Shown here: piece by piece, positions 53,901 to 63,420 of the stretch
Layout of the letters: each line of letters starts with the position of its first letter
Numbering within the stretch: the first letter of the stretch is position 1
Program-made: the position numbers and the translations under genes
Notes under the pieces: model-generated
The model's database searches: none
What the model saw: the letters and a program-made list of their open reading frames with translations, nothing else
Told to the model about the DNA's origin: nothing
Assembly: GCA_025618425.1 (NCBI GenBank)
Contig: CM046832.1
Span: 56,781,993-56,845,992 of the forward strand
Direction: 5' to 3'
DNA: 64,000 nucleotides
Source: Heliocidaris tuberculata
Lineage: Eukaryota > Echinodermata > Echinoidea > Camarodonta > Echinometridae

Positions 53901-56900
53901 ATTTATCTTCCATTACAAACTCATCTACCCCTCCTCATTCACACAAGCAAAACTATTCCACATGAAAACTCTACAGCTGTACAATGTGTAATCAAACTTA
54001 TCTATTCGGACAAAAGCATAAGCTCAAATCGTAAAGTGAAACAGAGATTTGGGCATAATTTTGAATGAGAAGTTATTCTGCAAAATTTGAGATCTTAAAC
54101 AGCTTACTGTAATATGACTTACTTCACACAATGTCTAAATGTTATTGCAGCCGCTTTGAGGATACCTTCACAATTAATATCTTTGCCTAAAATCAGATTC
54201 TACAAAATAAATCAAGGCATGAATACAGTTAGAAATCTTTGCTACCATTGTAGGCCCTAGAAAAGAAAGAAATGTTGTGGAAATTTCTTGGTATTGCTTG
54301 TGCAAAAATAGAAGAATTGATAAAGCAATGTATTTCCTTTACTGCTACTAGTGTTGGAGGAGGTTGGTTTAAAAAAAATTTTTTTTTTAATTCCTTCCTT
54401 GTATAACAATAAATGTGGTTTTCCTAAGTGATATGCTTCATATGCTTGATGGTAGGATTACTGATATCTCCAAAAGAATGTCTTTTTCATGGGGGTCTCA
54501 AATGTACAGACCTAACCATGTAGGCTGGAGATGACAGAATTCTTAACTGACATAATTTATCACATTGATTGAAGACCTGCAAAAGTGTTCGATGATTTCC
54601 AATCTCGCTATGCTGGCCTCATAAACCACACAATGTTGTGAAAAGGACTTAATTTCTTCACTCATCTTTCTGAAAACTTAGAATCAGGAGTCATGAAAGC
54701 AAGCTTTTCTTTACAACCAAAAGTCATCACATTCGTGATCTGTTATGAGACCTGACAATCGGCCAAAAGTGAAAAAAGGGAGTTCCGTTTGGAAGTACAA
54801 ACCTTGGCATACATTCATTCTACTCCTAAAGCAACTCAGATCATATACCCCGAACACCAACAAATATTTACCCAATTTGAGATGTAATGGCCTTATTTCC
54901 TTTCATGGCTTTAGGCAACCAACAAATTTCCAGCATACCTTTTGTAAAGTTCTAAAACAAAATATTTCATTGAGAGAAGTACATTATCTTGCAAATGAGA
55001 AACGTGCAGAAACTCTCTCTATATAAATTAGGCTATTGTTTTGCTATCAATTTCTTTTGAATATTATTTCTATTTTGAGAACTACGTAGGTTGTGAAAAA
55101 GAATTACCTAAAAAACACTGAATGTCCTTGGTGCAGATAACTTGATGGATCGAATGACATAAAGATAAAATTTTCTACAGGTCAAAATGAGAGAAAACAT
55201 GTGATATTTGTACAGAGCGAAAAAATGACATAAAAATTGAGGTATACTGAAATTTGACCATTTAACATAAACAAATAAGGGTCTATGTTTATTTATAATC
55301 ACTTCAAAGATATTTATTTTATAGCAACATTTGTTATCACCATGTCATGATCATGTTTTAAAACTGTCATGGAAGCACTTGGGCAGTATATTTTTGTGTG
55401 TAGGAAAAACAAAGAACCCTTCGAGGTAGAATATGCAGGAAATTCGCACAAACACTCTCACCTGCAAAACTTGGCTATCTGTGGATTCTAAAAGGAAGCA
55501 TGAAATGCATGTTAGATCTTAATCTCTTCAATGTTCTAATTTCTCTTCACTGTCGTTATTCCTGCGATGAGATGCGATTCTATTTTTTGGCAAAGCGTGG
55601 AGAATCTGAAGGAGAACATTATCATGAATGTTTGACAAACATTCCAATATTATGGACAATTTATTTTCTACATTTTTAAACATTGTTCAAAATTCTATTT
55701 TGTCAACATGCAGTTTATCCAAAAGAGTTTTCTTAAATATCCAAGTAGGCCCACAGATTTAAAAAGGTAATTTGCTATTTCTCTCGAAAGACACAGAACT
55801 GTCACTTTAAGCAATTGCTCCTATTGGTGGAACAAGACAGAGACCCCCAAAACTTTTCATTCAGACTATTTGGTTTCTGCTGATTTGTCAGCAAACCTGT
55901 AATGATTCAATTTCTCCAAGTTTGAGGGTGATGAGCCCAGAATAGAAAGTTGATGGTATACTGGTGGTAGTGCTGTTGGTGGGTTTGGAGGGTATTTTTA
56001 TCCTGACATTTGGGTTATTACCACGCGATGAGAGAGGGGAGGACCGCTCCAACACCCACACCATCATAATCCTGTCAATAGACCAGTTCACACATGGAGA
56101 GCTTGTTTCCGGATGTTAATTCCAAACTTTTATTTAAAAAAAAATAGACATGAAATTGGCAGCTTTAGAGAATGCATTATATTTGATTGAATAATGAAAT
56201 AAGTATAATAATAAAAATTTTGTGGGCTTTAAAAAAAGAATCTGATGATACACTGATCAAAATGCAATAAACTCTGCTCCCAGTCTTCTAAGGAATTTGT
56301 AGAGAATACAAGTACTAATATTTAAATTATAATATCTCTTGAGAAATTGTAAGGTTTCTAGTTATCACCTTTTAAAATATGTTAACATTATTTTAAAAGG
56401 GTCTTGGACTTGATACGAATCAAAGTTTTAGGAGGCTTGATCATAATCATCACAGCTAAATTATAATTAAAGATGATATAGGCTGTGGAAAATTGCACTG
56501 GTAAAATGTTACAAACAAAAGATCTAATATCAATGTGAACTGACATTTATATGGATATGCAGGAAGACACCCATTCATAATGACATTTAATTTGGGTTCT
56601 ACTAAAAGACATCTTCTCTATAATGTGATTTAATGGCAGTTAAATGATTCTAACGTGAAAGGGGTTAATGACAGGAAGGCAAAAATAATTCCTTAAATTA
56701 ATCATCACTCATACATATAAATCACTATGTCTGGTCAAGCGCAATGAGAGTTATAGTTCTGATATCACCATTGACGTCATTAAACGGAAATGGAAAATAA
56801 TTTGCCATTATTTTTCTCTTGTTTGTCATTAAATGGGCCTTTTTCATTGATGGTTAGGTACTTATGTAAAGCTGGTAGATCATGCATCATTAAATATTTG

Positions 56901-58308
56901 AAGTATATAAACAATTTGTAATTACTATCTTCTGAAGGGGATGGGTGGTGCTGGATATGAACAGATTTTTCACACTTAGTATAAAGAGGGCCAACAAAGA
57001 AAACCAAATCAACTTTTACATCACATTCTGAAAGATATAATCTCGCTTGCTAGAGGAATTGTCTTGGTTATTCTCAGCACAGCCAAGGTCCTGTTAATAA
57101 CTCACTGTATGGAAATAGTAAATGAATCAATGCTTTATCCAGAAATCTATACATCCTAGTTAGGTGCAAAGTACTTTGCAGAGGAGACAAGTTATGACAG
57201 CTTTTCCCCTGATCGTTCAATTATTAATGGGGCTAATATCATTTAGTGAATTAGGCTCATGACATCCACAAATAAAGACTGGTGTTAAGATGGATACTAA
57301 CAAGGGAGATGATTTATAACAGTTTTTCCCCTGATCGTTTAGTTGATGGGGCAAACATCATTTAGGGAAACTATGCCGATGGCATCCACAACTGGTATTG
57401 TGTCCGATACAAACGAGGGTGCTTTGTAGAACTGTTGACACGTGATCAACCCAAAATAATTCCACATCACGTCCTCATTACTGTGCCACAAGGTTTACAA
57501 ACATGTATCGCAAATTAGATTTCATGAAACAAGTTTGGAACTATGGTTCCTGTTTTCACTGTTTATCTTGATACAAACAAGTGTTCCATGATCTCAATCA
57601 CCATTTGGGATTTCAAGGAGGAGCAAAAACCAACTTTACTTTTATTAATCCATGAACATTCAAACTTTGGCCAGACTACTCCACCTATATACTGCACTGA
57701 AAGGATTAAGTAATAATCAAGAAGTCACTGGGGTTGTATGACACATTCTCCGGTGACAATAATAGTGCTCCACAGTTAATTTCCTAAACTAACCGAAGTG
57801 GAATTTAAACTCTGAACCAAACACAATACTTCACACTAATTCTTAACCTAAACCTAACTTACAACCCAATTCCAAGCCTAACCCTATATTTTGGATGAGA
57901 GAAAGCATGGAGCAAATGTCACTAGAGTGAATTTCCGAGCATGGACCTACTACGAATGGTCAGAGCACCATCGGTTGACACTGATAAGGGCTCATTAAAC
58001 TACAATGGGGGTAATGTCATCCCAAAAAGGAAACCCAACTTGGCATTTTCCCTCCAAAAATTATGAAACTCTTATCAGAAGCATATGCAATGACTTCCAA
58101 AATGACCAGTGTAATTTTCAGTAGTGACATATGATCAACTGTAAAGGAAACCAACTCAAATGGATGATTAAGCTAGCTACAAAAGGACTCAACATTGATA
58201 CTTGTATTGCTATACGAGACTTTGAGTAACCTTCCTATATTATGTTATCTGTCTTTGTCTCATAATTACACCAGGAAGCTGATCAAGATTTTTCTTTAAG
58301 AAAAGTTC

Positions 58309-58340
<32 letters not shown>

Positions 58341-60152
58341 AAAAATCAGAGAAATAGAGAAGATAGAGAGAGGAAGGGAGAATAAAAAAGAAAGAGGGAG
58401 AATAAAAAAGAAAGAGAGAGACAGAGAAAGATAGACAAAGACAGAGAAAGAGAGATAGAGAAAAGGAGAAAGAGCGATAGCAAGAAATACAGATAGTGAA
58501 AAAGATAGAAAAAGAGCAAGAGGAAAGAGAAAAGGGAGAGAGAGAAGGTGGGGGGCAACCAAATAAGGACCATATGCTTCACATTCATCATTGTTAAAGA
58601 GATGATATCTATACTTAACACATCGTTTCTCATTATCCCATGGGCAAGTTCATAAAAAAATTTGATCAAAGCTATGTTTCCCCAGATCTCAAAACTTTGC
58701 AGGTCAAAAGTTTACCCCTATAAAAGTTTCGAGTTTGATGACAATCTTAAGATCTGGCTACTTCAAAGAAAATCTGTAATAGCTCAATATTGTGATAATT
58801 TAGGCAATTTTTTTTTCAAATATCATATATTCTACTTATAATACTAATTTTTCCAGAAGAAATGAATAAATATAACAACACATTCATTGTTTAAAAAATA
58901 AAACATCTAAAAGCCACATTTCTTTTACATTTTTATGATTACCATCATTGTAGAGTTAATAGTACAAAGCAACGTTTTTTCATCCATTATTTTACATTGA
59001 TGAGAGCGAAAGTAGCAAAGAGGAGCTGATAAAAATACCCAAAGCCTAAATATTATTATGTGTCTTGTTCGTGTTCACAAGTTTAGATTTTAATGAATCA
59101 ACTCATTCCTCCACTATTTTACAGTGATCAGAGCGAGAATTACAACCAAGGAGTTGATATACCCAGAGCCCCAGCCCCAGCCAATGGCCGAGTCCTCCTC
59201 ATTCAGTGAAGTCTCATTCTCAGATTCAGACTGGGGCATTGAGAACAACGAGGGACCAATCATGGACACCAGTGAAGGAATACTGGCTGCTTCTATGAAT
59301 CTAGCTGCTATGCCAAGATTACCTCAGGTAAGCACATTCATCATCCTCATCTGTGCTGTTGTTTTTAGTTTGTACTGCTTGAATTGTGAATGATCCAAAT
59401 AATCCAACTCACTGAGTTGACTAAAATTTTACAATTAATTGGAGCAATGCTGCTTGCAGTTGATTTGGATCAATCACAATTGATTGAGAATCTTGAACCA
59501 AATCAAAATGATGAAATCTACTTATTTGCTGAAAAAAACCCCACTTTGCAATCTAGTTTAAGTCAAAAGTCAAAATAATGCATTTTCTGAGATATTTTGT
59601 CATTGCAGATTTACCAGGGCATGTGTGATACTTGGCATGTTACCCTTAAGTCTTTCCAAGGGACTATAATTCCGTTTAGTCCTAACTAATTTGTACTCTC
59701 AAGCAGGATATTTAGACTAATTTTACAATTATCCAAAAAATGTTCCAACAAGGCAAAGAAAATTCTTAATGTGAAGAGTTTGTTCACCTTGTAACAGTTT
59801 GTCAGTTTTGGTGGGAAAAAGAAACTTTCTTTGCAGGTCAGAGTACCTGATGGTCTTCAGCACAAGACCAAACATTTCTAGATAGTAAAAGTTGATTTGT
59901 ATTTTAATAATATGTCCTTTCCATTAAAAAAAAAAAAATCTGCACAGGTCAGAGTACCAGCTGGTCTTCAGGCGCCCCTGTATATGGAAGAGAACCGCCC
60001 AATCAAACTGGAATATACAGTCAAGGTTGAGAAGATCTATAAGGGAGATGACCTCCTGATGCCCAAGTCCATTGCCAAGATAGCCACAGCAGCCATCGAT
60101 GCAGCATGCGGAGTCACAGACCTAGAAGTGGGACAGGTCTACGTTCTAGCAG
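29798..60152 (+). CDS. Tissue inhibitor of metalloproteinases (TIMP), 5' three coding exons, 3' end outside window
   Basis: Spliced CDS from exons 29798-29918, 59125-59327 and 59948-60152, giving 176 complete codons plus the first base of codon 177. TIMPs are secreted inhibitors of matrix metalloproteinases and related metzincins; the free amino group and carbonyl of mature Cys1 chelate the active-site zinc. Seen here: a hydrophobic signal peptide (residues 1-23), mature N-terminus CSCQPSHPQDHFC with Cys at mature positions 1, 3 and 13, the VIRAR strand (VIRAK in vertebrates), EYTVKVEKIYKG, AACGV with the Cys that should pair with Cys1, and the YVLAG segment. Introns are GT-AG with phases 1, 0 and 1 in agreement. 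Mature position 2 is Ser, as in vertebrate TIMP-2 and TIMP-4. The Cys expected at mature position 72 sits at 139, so about 67 residues are inserted in the AB loop. The C-terminal domain and the remaining cysteines are not in the window. Family assignment is strong; paralogue assignment is not attempted. Confidence 0.93.
34139..34514. mobile_element. Candidate inverted-repeat element
   Basis: The left end GATTTAACACCTTCTGG and the inverse complement of the right end GATCAACACCTTTTGG are similar over about 17 nt. A related CAACACCTTACCCTCTGG lies inside (34402-34419). The arms are short, so the call is tentative. Confidence 0.35.
36148..36230. repeat. Foldback (hairpin) element, copy 2
   Basis: Arms 36148-36181 and 36197-36230 (34 nt each) pair with two mismatches around a 15-nt loop. 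The core and loop flanks match the hairpin at 21427-21494. It lies in TIMP intron 1, so it would be transcribed in the pre-mRNA. Confidence 0.85.
36527..36769. mobile_element. TTAA-bounded short inverted-repeat element
   Basis: Begins TTAACCCTTTCCATGC and ends with the inverse of TTAATTCTTTCTGTGC; TTAA is at both borders. Similar left ends occur alone at 34693 (TTAACCCTTTTCATGCTG) and 39337. No coding capacity. Confidence 0.45.
36886..36956. repeat. Foldback element, decayed copy 3
   Basis: CTAACACCTTTCTAGCTCTG followed by AGCAGATAAT aligns with the right arm of copy 2 over 30 nt, with eight differences that are all transitions. The preceding TTTGGTTAAGAGCGACAGGG matches the left arm weakly. 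The hairpin is no longer stable. Confidence 0.5.
37024..37036. promoter_or_regulatory. Inverted nuclear-receptor half-sites (IR-1), site 1
   Basis: AGTTCAGTGAACT fits the IR-1 consensus RGKTCANTGAMCY bound by NR1H-type receptors such as FXR and the ecdysone receptor. It lies in a 36-nt segment (37017-37052) repeated at 37378-37413. A 10-bp-stem hairpin follows (37051-37075). Binding is not demonstrated. Confidence 0.35.
37385..37397. promoter_or_regulatory. Inverted nuclear-receptor half-sites (IR-1), site 2
   Basis: AGTTCAATGAACT is a perfect match to the same IR-1 consensus, 361 bp from site 1, within the second copy of the 36-nt segment. The segments differ by about four transitions, none of which breaks the consensus. 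Confidence 0.35.
40450..40530. repeat. Two-unit 49-bp tandem duplication
   Basis: ACATTTCCCCTCTCC followed by TTTGAGAGGTAAGAACCT is present at 40450 and again at 40499. The two copies are identical over that span, suggesting a recent duplication. Confidence 0.85.
41265..41525. mobile_element. Short TA-flanked inverted-repeat element (MITE), copy 2
   Basis: The left end TACTGTATATGGCATATATT and the inverse complement of the right end TACTGTATAAGCCATAAATT match, each continuing into a CGCG motif. The interior has multiple CGCGAA/TTCGCG motifs. Length 261 bp, no ORF. Same style as 21068-21259. Confidence 0.6.
41861..42085. repeat. Two-unit tandem duplication, about 119 bp
   Basis: GATGCTGAGG..ACAAG.CAAATATATC starts at 41861 and 41980; both units continue through GGCATTAACCCC and CTTTCTGCTTC. 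The units are clearly diverged, so the duplication is old. Confidence 0.8.
45418..45680. repeat. CT/C-rich low-complexity tract
   Basis: Pyrimidine-only or nearly so on + strand, with C runs at 45531-45552 and CT runs at 45553-45572. Overlapping Ser/Pro/Leu ORFs in three frames are artefacts. Confidence 0.85.
52640..52760. repeat. G/A-rich tract
   Basis: Many GGGG, GGAGGGG and GGAAAGG blocks on + strand; potential G-quadruplex-forming composition. Confidence 0.6.
56772..56779. promoter_or_regulatory. CRE palindrome TGACGTCA in intron 1
   Basis: A perfect CREB/ATF-type palindrome outside any recognised repeat, 2.3 kb upstream of exon 2. Chance occurrence is possible at this scale. Confidence 0.2.
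57188..57425. repeat. Two-unit tandem duplication, about 120 bp
   Basis: TTTTCCCCTGATCGTT with a following ATGGGGC..A.ATCATTTAG and a GGCATCCACA-type block occurs at 57202 and 57323. The units are diverged. Confidence 0.8.
57840..57960. repeat. Interspersed repeat with CCTAA module, copy 2
   Basis: CTTAACCTAAACCTAACTTA, then AAGCCTAACCCTATATTTTG, GATGAGAGAAAGCATGGAGC and AAATGTCACTAGAGTGAAT, in the same block order as 20290-20535. Confidence 0.6.
58310..58556. repeat. GA-rich low-complexity tract
   Basis: (GA)n at 58314-58338 followed by imperfect AGAGA/AAAGA repeats to about 58556. ORFs on the opposite strand are composition artefacts. Confidence 0.85.
59125..59327 (+). CDS. TIMP coding exon 2 (strand A plus expanded AB loop)
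   Basis: The acceptor TTTTACAG ends at 59124 and the donor GTAAGC begins at 59328. The exon is 203 nt: phase 1 in, phase 0 out. It encodes precursor residues 41-108. VIRARITTKE matches TIMP beta-strand A. What follows is not found in vertebrate TIMPs as I know them: a PEPQPQP stretch (54-60), a Ser/Asp/Glu-rich stretch (about 62-91) with two SFS motifs and SDSD, and a nonpolar stretch rich in Ala, Leu and Met (92-108). No Cys and no N-glycosylation sequon are present. It is likely a long flexible loop at the inhibitory edge. Exon skipping would shift the frame, so exon 2 is obligatory for a functional product. Confidence 0.9.
59328..59947 (+). other. TIMP intron 2 (620 bp)
   Basis: GTAAGC at the donor and CTGCACAG at the acceptor. 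It contains a decoy acceptor with a duplicated exon-3 start at 59825-59860, a 13-bp palindrome AACTCACTGAGTT at 59406-59418, and a 9-bp inverted repeat (GATCCAAAT at 59392-59400, ATTTGGATC at 59463-59471). The ORF running from 59390 within it has no family resemblance. Confidence 0.85.
59825..59860 (+). pseudogene. Duplicated exon-3 acceptor and exon start (vestigial or decoy exon)
   Basis: CAG followed by 24 nt starting at 59837 matches the true exon-3 start at 59948 at 22 of 24 positions. The encoded VRVPDGLQ parallels VRVPAGLQ of exon 3. A pyrimidine-rich TTTCTTTGCAG precedes it and looks at least as strong as the real acceptor. The offset is 111 bp, exactly 37 codons, so the frame is kept, but a TAG arrives at codon 15 (59879-59881). 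Homology fades after the 24 nt. Use of this site would give a truncated TIMP lacking the core domain, or trigger nonsense-mediated decay. Confidence 0.7.
59948..60152 (+). CDS. TIMP coding exon 3 (strands B onwards to the YVLAG segment)
   Basis: The acceptor CTGCACAG ends at 59947 and the donor GTATGT begins at 60153. The exon is 205 nt, phase 0 in and phase 1 out, encoding residues 109-176 and the first base of Gly177. IKLEYTVKVEKIYKG corresponds to beta-strand B and the following turn. DAACGVTDLEVGQVYVLAG matches the conserved TIMP segment around the Cys that bridges to Cys1. The phase-1 intron after the Ala-Gly boundary sits where vertebrate TIMP genes also have an intron, as far as I recall. 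The 5' boundary lies inside the AB loop, which differs from the vertebrate intron position. Only one Cys (162) is present, as expected for this part of the domain. Confidence 0.94.
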
Positions 60153-61907
60153 GTATGTCCTGTCCGTATCTGTAATATTAATGTGACCTTATAATAATGC
60201 AAAGCCTAGGCGCAAGGGCCATGTCTCACCAATACAAAGAAATGGTGTTGTAAATACATGGTAGAGGCTATGTAGCTGCTGAAGAACTACAGAACTACAG
60301 AACAGCTATGAACTTGGCCCTTCAGACCATTGAACAGAATCCATCATGAAAAGTAATGTAGCTCCATGCCACTGGTCCTTAGAGCTAGGATTTACATAGT
60401 AATGTGTTCATGGAATCTTCCCCATGTAGAGTCTGGTCAAACAGGTTTTGCAAGAATTCATTCAGAAATTTGAGAACTTTAGAATGAGCTCATATCTACA
60501 TAAGATTTCAAATTCTCATTCATTAAGCAAATCATCTATCATTCTCACCTATTCATTACAAAGACTACCAATATAATTATTGCATATGGTCGATAAAAAT
60601 TCTTTATGCAAAGTATTATCAGCCTACTTGTTTTTGTTTGACTTTGAATTCAGTCCAAATGTATCTTTGCTTCTCAGCACAGTCATCAATCAAAACAGAA
60701 ATGACAACATCAATGTATCTTAGATTCTACATTTCAATCTACTTCATTCAAGTCATATTTTTTGGACCATATTTAGCTTGTTGAAATATCAATAAGGATT
60801 TATAAAGCAACTGAAATCAAATCAAATACACTTAACATAATTATACTAATAGACGATTAAACTTAACTCCAACTTAATCAAACAAAATCCAGAGCTTATA
60901 TCATACATTTGAAGAAAAAATGGGGTCTCTCCGATAGGTGCATGCTTGCATAGAGAGATCATTGACACTCATTCCAATAACACCTTATGCTTTTAAACCC
61001 TGCACTAAATATACACCGGAAAAAGTGGGGTAAGAATTCTATTGTCCCTGGTCACTGTATTGCTTTCCCCGCTGGCAGTCAAGGCACGCTGGCTGGTTGG
61101 TGTGGAGCTGGCATATAGCCCATAGGAGCTGGGGGTGATGGTGATAGTGAGTCCAGACCAGTTATCTCCCAGATGATGGATGGGGGCTCTACCATGGCAC
61201 GTCCCTGACATTTAAAACCAGTTAAGCAAGACCAACTTTTGGAGGTGTTACGTCCAAATCTATTTCAGATTGGGGATTGGTGAGGGGGGGGGGAGGATGA
61301 GGTGAGGTGGGGGTGGTCAAAGTTGAAGAAGATGAAGAGTAAAAAAAAATGTGGGGGAGTTGGGAGGGGATGAAAGGGATGGAATTGGGTGGGGCAGCAG
61401 TTATATTAAAATGATTATTATGCATCAAAGCAGAGATTTCCAAGAATGTTGATGCTTAGTGTTAAAAGTGATTCCTGAGGAATCTAGTTCAAACCCCAGT
61501 TTTGTAGTTTTGGGGAACAAGAGGGAGGGAAGTGGGGTGCACAGGAAGAGTTCACTGAACCACATTCAAAGACAAGTCTTTCGGGGGGAGGGGAGGGTGA
61601 TAGAATTAGTTACTGAGATCCATGTGAATCAATGAATACCAAAAAGAAGTGAGCAGGATTTCATAATGCAGATGACCACATCCTGTATACAACTACTTTC
61701 TTTCTGCAACACTATCTTGTCGCCCTTTAATCTTGTATTAATGAAGTACAACGTAACACATAGAAGATTGTTAGAGCGATGCGCGTGGCTGAGGGGCACA
61801 TACCAGTACAGTCAGGTCGTATGCATTTCTGAAATGTAAATATGGCATTTGCAGATGCTGACGGGGGATAGGTCTGAAAGTACATGAACCCTGTTATGTC
61901 CATGTCC

Positions 61908-62053
61908 ATCTCTCTCTCTTCCTCTCTCTCTTTATCTTCCTCTCTCTTTATATATACATGTATCTCCCTCTTTCTCTCCCACTTTCTCCTTTTCTCTACC
62001 TTTCCTTATCCCTCTCTCCATCTTTCTTTATCTTTCTATCTCTCTCTCTTCTA
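61908..62053. repeat. CT-rich low-complexity tract
   Basis: CTCTCTCTTCCTCT-type imperfect repeats in TIMP intron 3. Confidence 0.75.
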
Positions 62054-63299
62054 CTGTCCCAAACTAGGGCTACTCTACTCTGTACCTTAATCTTATCCAC
62101 TTGTTTGGTCATTTCATTACCATTATTGTCAAATAACATTATAGCCATTATTGTTATTACAAGTAGGGTTAGCAATAGAAGAAGTAGTACATGTGCTGTT
62201 TTTATAGCATGTATAGTAATACCACTGAAAATGAGATAATAGTAAAGTACATGTAGAAGTACTGGTCTATAGTATTTCCACTATTATCCATCACTATTGC
62301 CAAAACTATCATATGTATTCAGTACTTTCAGAGCTAAACTCCAATGAAAGTAATAATGAAGTAGGCATTCTCTTATCACCAGCTTTAACTTTCCAAATCA
62401 TTTTCAGCTCTGTAAGATGACAAGTGCATCTCAGATCAGTTTACAACATCAATGACCCTTTTAACTTTTACACCATATCCTTGCATGTCTCTTCACCCTA
62501 AAGGTTGAGTAGGGCATGTTGAAAAGACATGAAAATTTCTGGCTAACCAGTACACGGTGCTTCCTTTAGAATCAATCAACTGACCGATGAGATTCTAGAA
62601 AATAAAGATTCCTCGTCCATCATCTTCCCATCATCCTCAGTGTCCTACTTCGTTCGTTGGGGATGATGGTCAGAGGAGCATAGAAACTTCCGTCGTTTGA
62701 CCTTTCTTGTCGGTGCTGCAGAGACATTTGTCTGTAAGACCGATACTGCACTAAAACAGGGTTTATCTGTTCAAAGTTGGGGAGTGATTCTCCCATCACA
62801 GTAAAAACTGAATTTCTATTCTGATATTTAAGAATACAATTTAATGAAACTCCTCCGACTGAGAGAATATGTGTAAAGAATTGTATAGACCTGTTTTTTA
62901 AAGCTTTAAAGATAGAACTAGTTAATGAATCAAGATGTTTCTTGGATAGCTTGTCCTAATGGCAAGCTACAAAAAAAATGAATATTTGAGAGTAGGAAGG
63001 GACTGAAATACATCATGGACAAAAAACTACTGCTACACCAGCCATACCCCTCTCAAGATGAGAGGTGAAAAACAGTATTTCTAGGACAACTGAGGTCTGA
63101 CTGGACATTGGCTAGACAGGATGGGGTTTTTGTCGGTCCTTTTGCTCATAAACATCATTGCTAAGTAGGAGATTTGGTCGAAAACATCATCAAATAAAAT
63201 ACTTCCTTTTATGTATTAGAAAAGCAATGACAGATGGAGAGGAGTGAATCAATGTCCACTCCAAGACCTAGGAATAAATATAATGACCATGTACTACTG

Positions 63300-63420
63300 A
63301 CAGTAACCCTAATCCTAATCTAGAACCAAATCACAAGCCAAGCCCTAAGTCTGTCCCTTTGAATAAAGCTCAGAGCAAATGTCAGCAGAGGAAATGTTGG
63401 ATCATCATGACAATGACCCT
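63300..63420. repeat. Interspersed repeat with CCCTAA module, copy 3
   Basis: GTAACCCTAATCCTAATCTA, then AAGCCAAGCCCTAAGTCTG, GAATAAAGCTCAGAGCAAAT and a GGATCATCATGACAATGACC end, matching copies 1 and 2 in order. Confidence 0.55.

Larger units (their letters stand above)
29919..59124 (+). other. TIMP intron 1 (29.2 kb), repeat-rich
   Basis: The GT-AG intron separates exons 1 and 2. It holds the foldback family copies (36148-36230, 36886-36956), TTAA-flanked elements, a TA-flanked inverted-repeat element (41265-41525), two two-unit tandem duplications (41861-42085, 57188-57425), CT-rich tracts (about 39600-39660, 45418-45680, 49007-49038), GA-rich tracts (52640-52760, 58310-58556), and a telomere-motif repeat (57840-57960). 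Long runs between these hold only short ORFs with no domain I recognise: 30300-34130, 37420-40440, 42100-45400, 45700-52600, 53100-57180. GC-richer segments such as 33300-33590 and 50630-50960 have no visible repeat structure and could be regulatory. Confidence 0.85.

Noticed and set aside
54745..55026. 93-codon ORF rich in basic residues
   Set aside because: No domain recognised, ordinary composition for random AT-rich sequence, no splice support.
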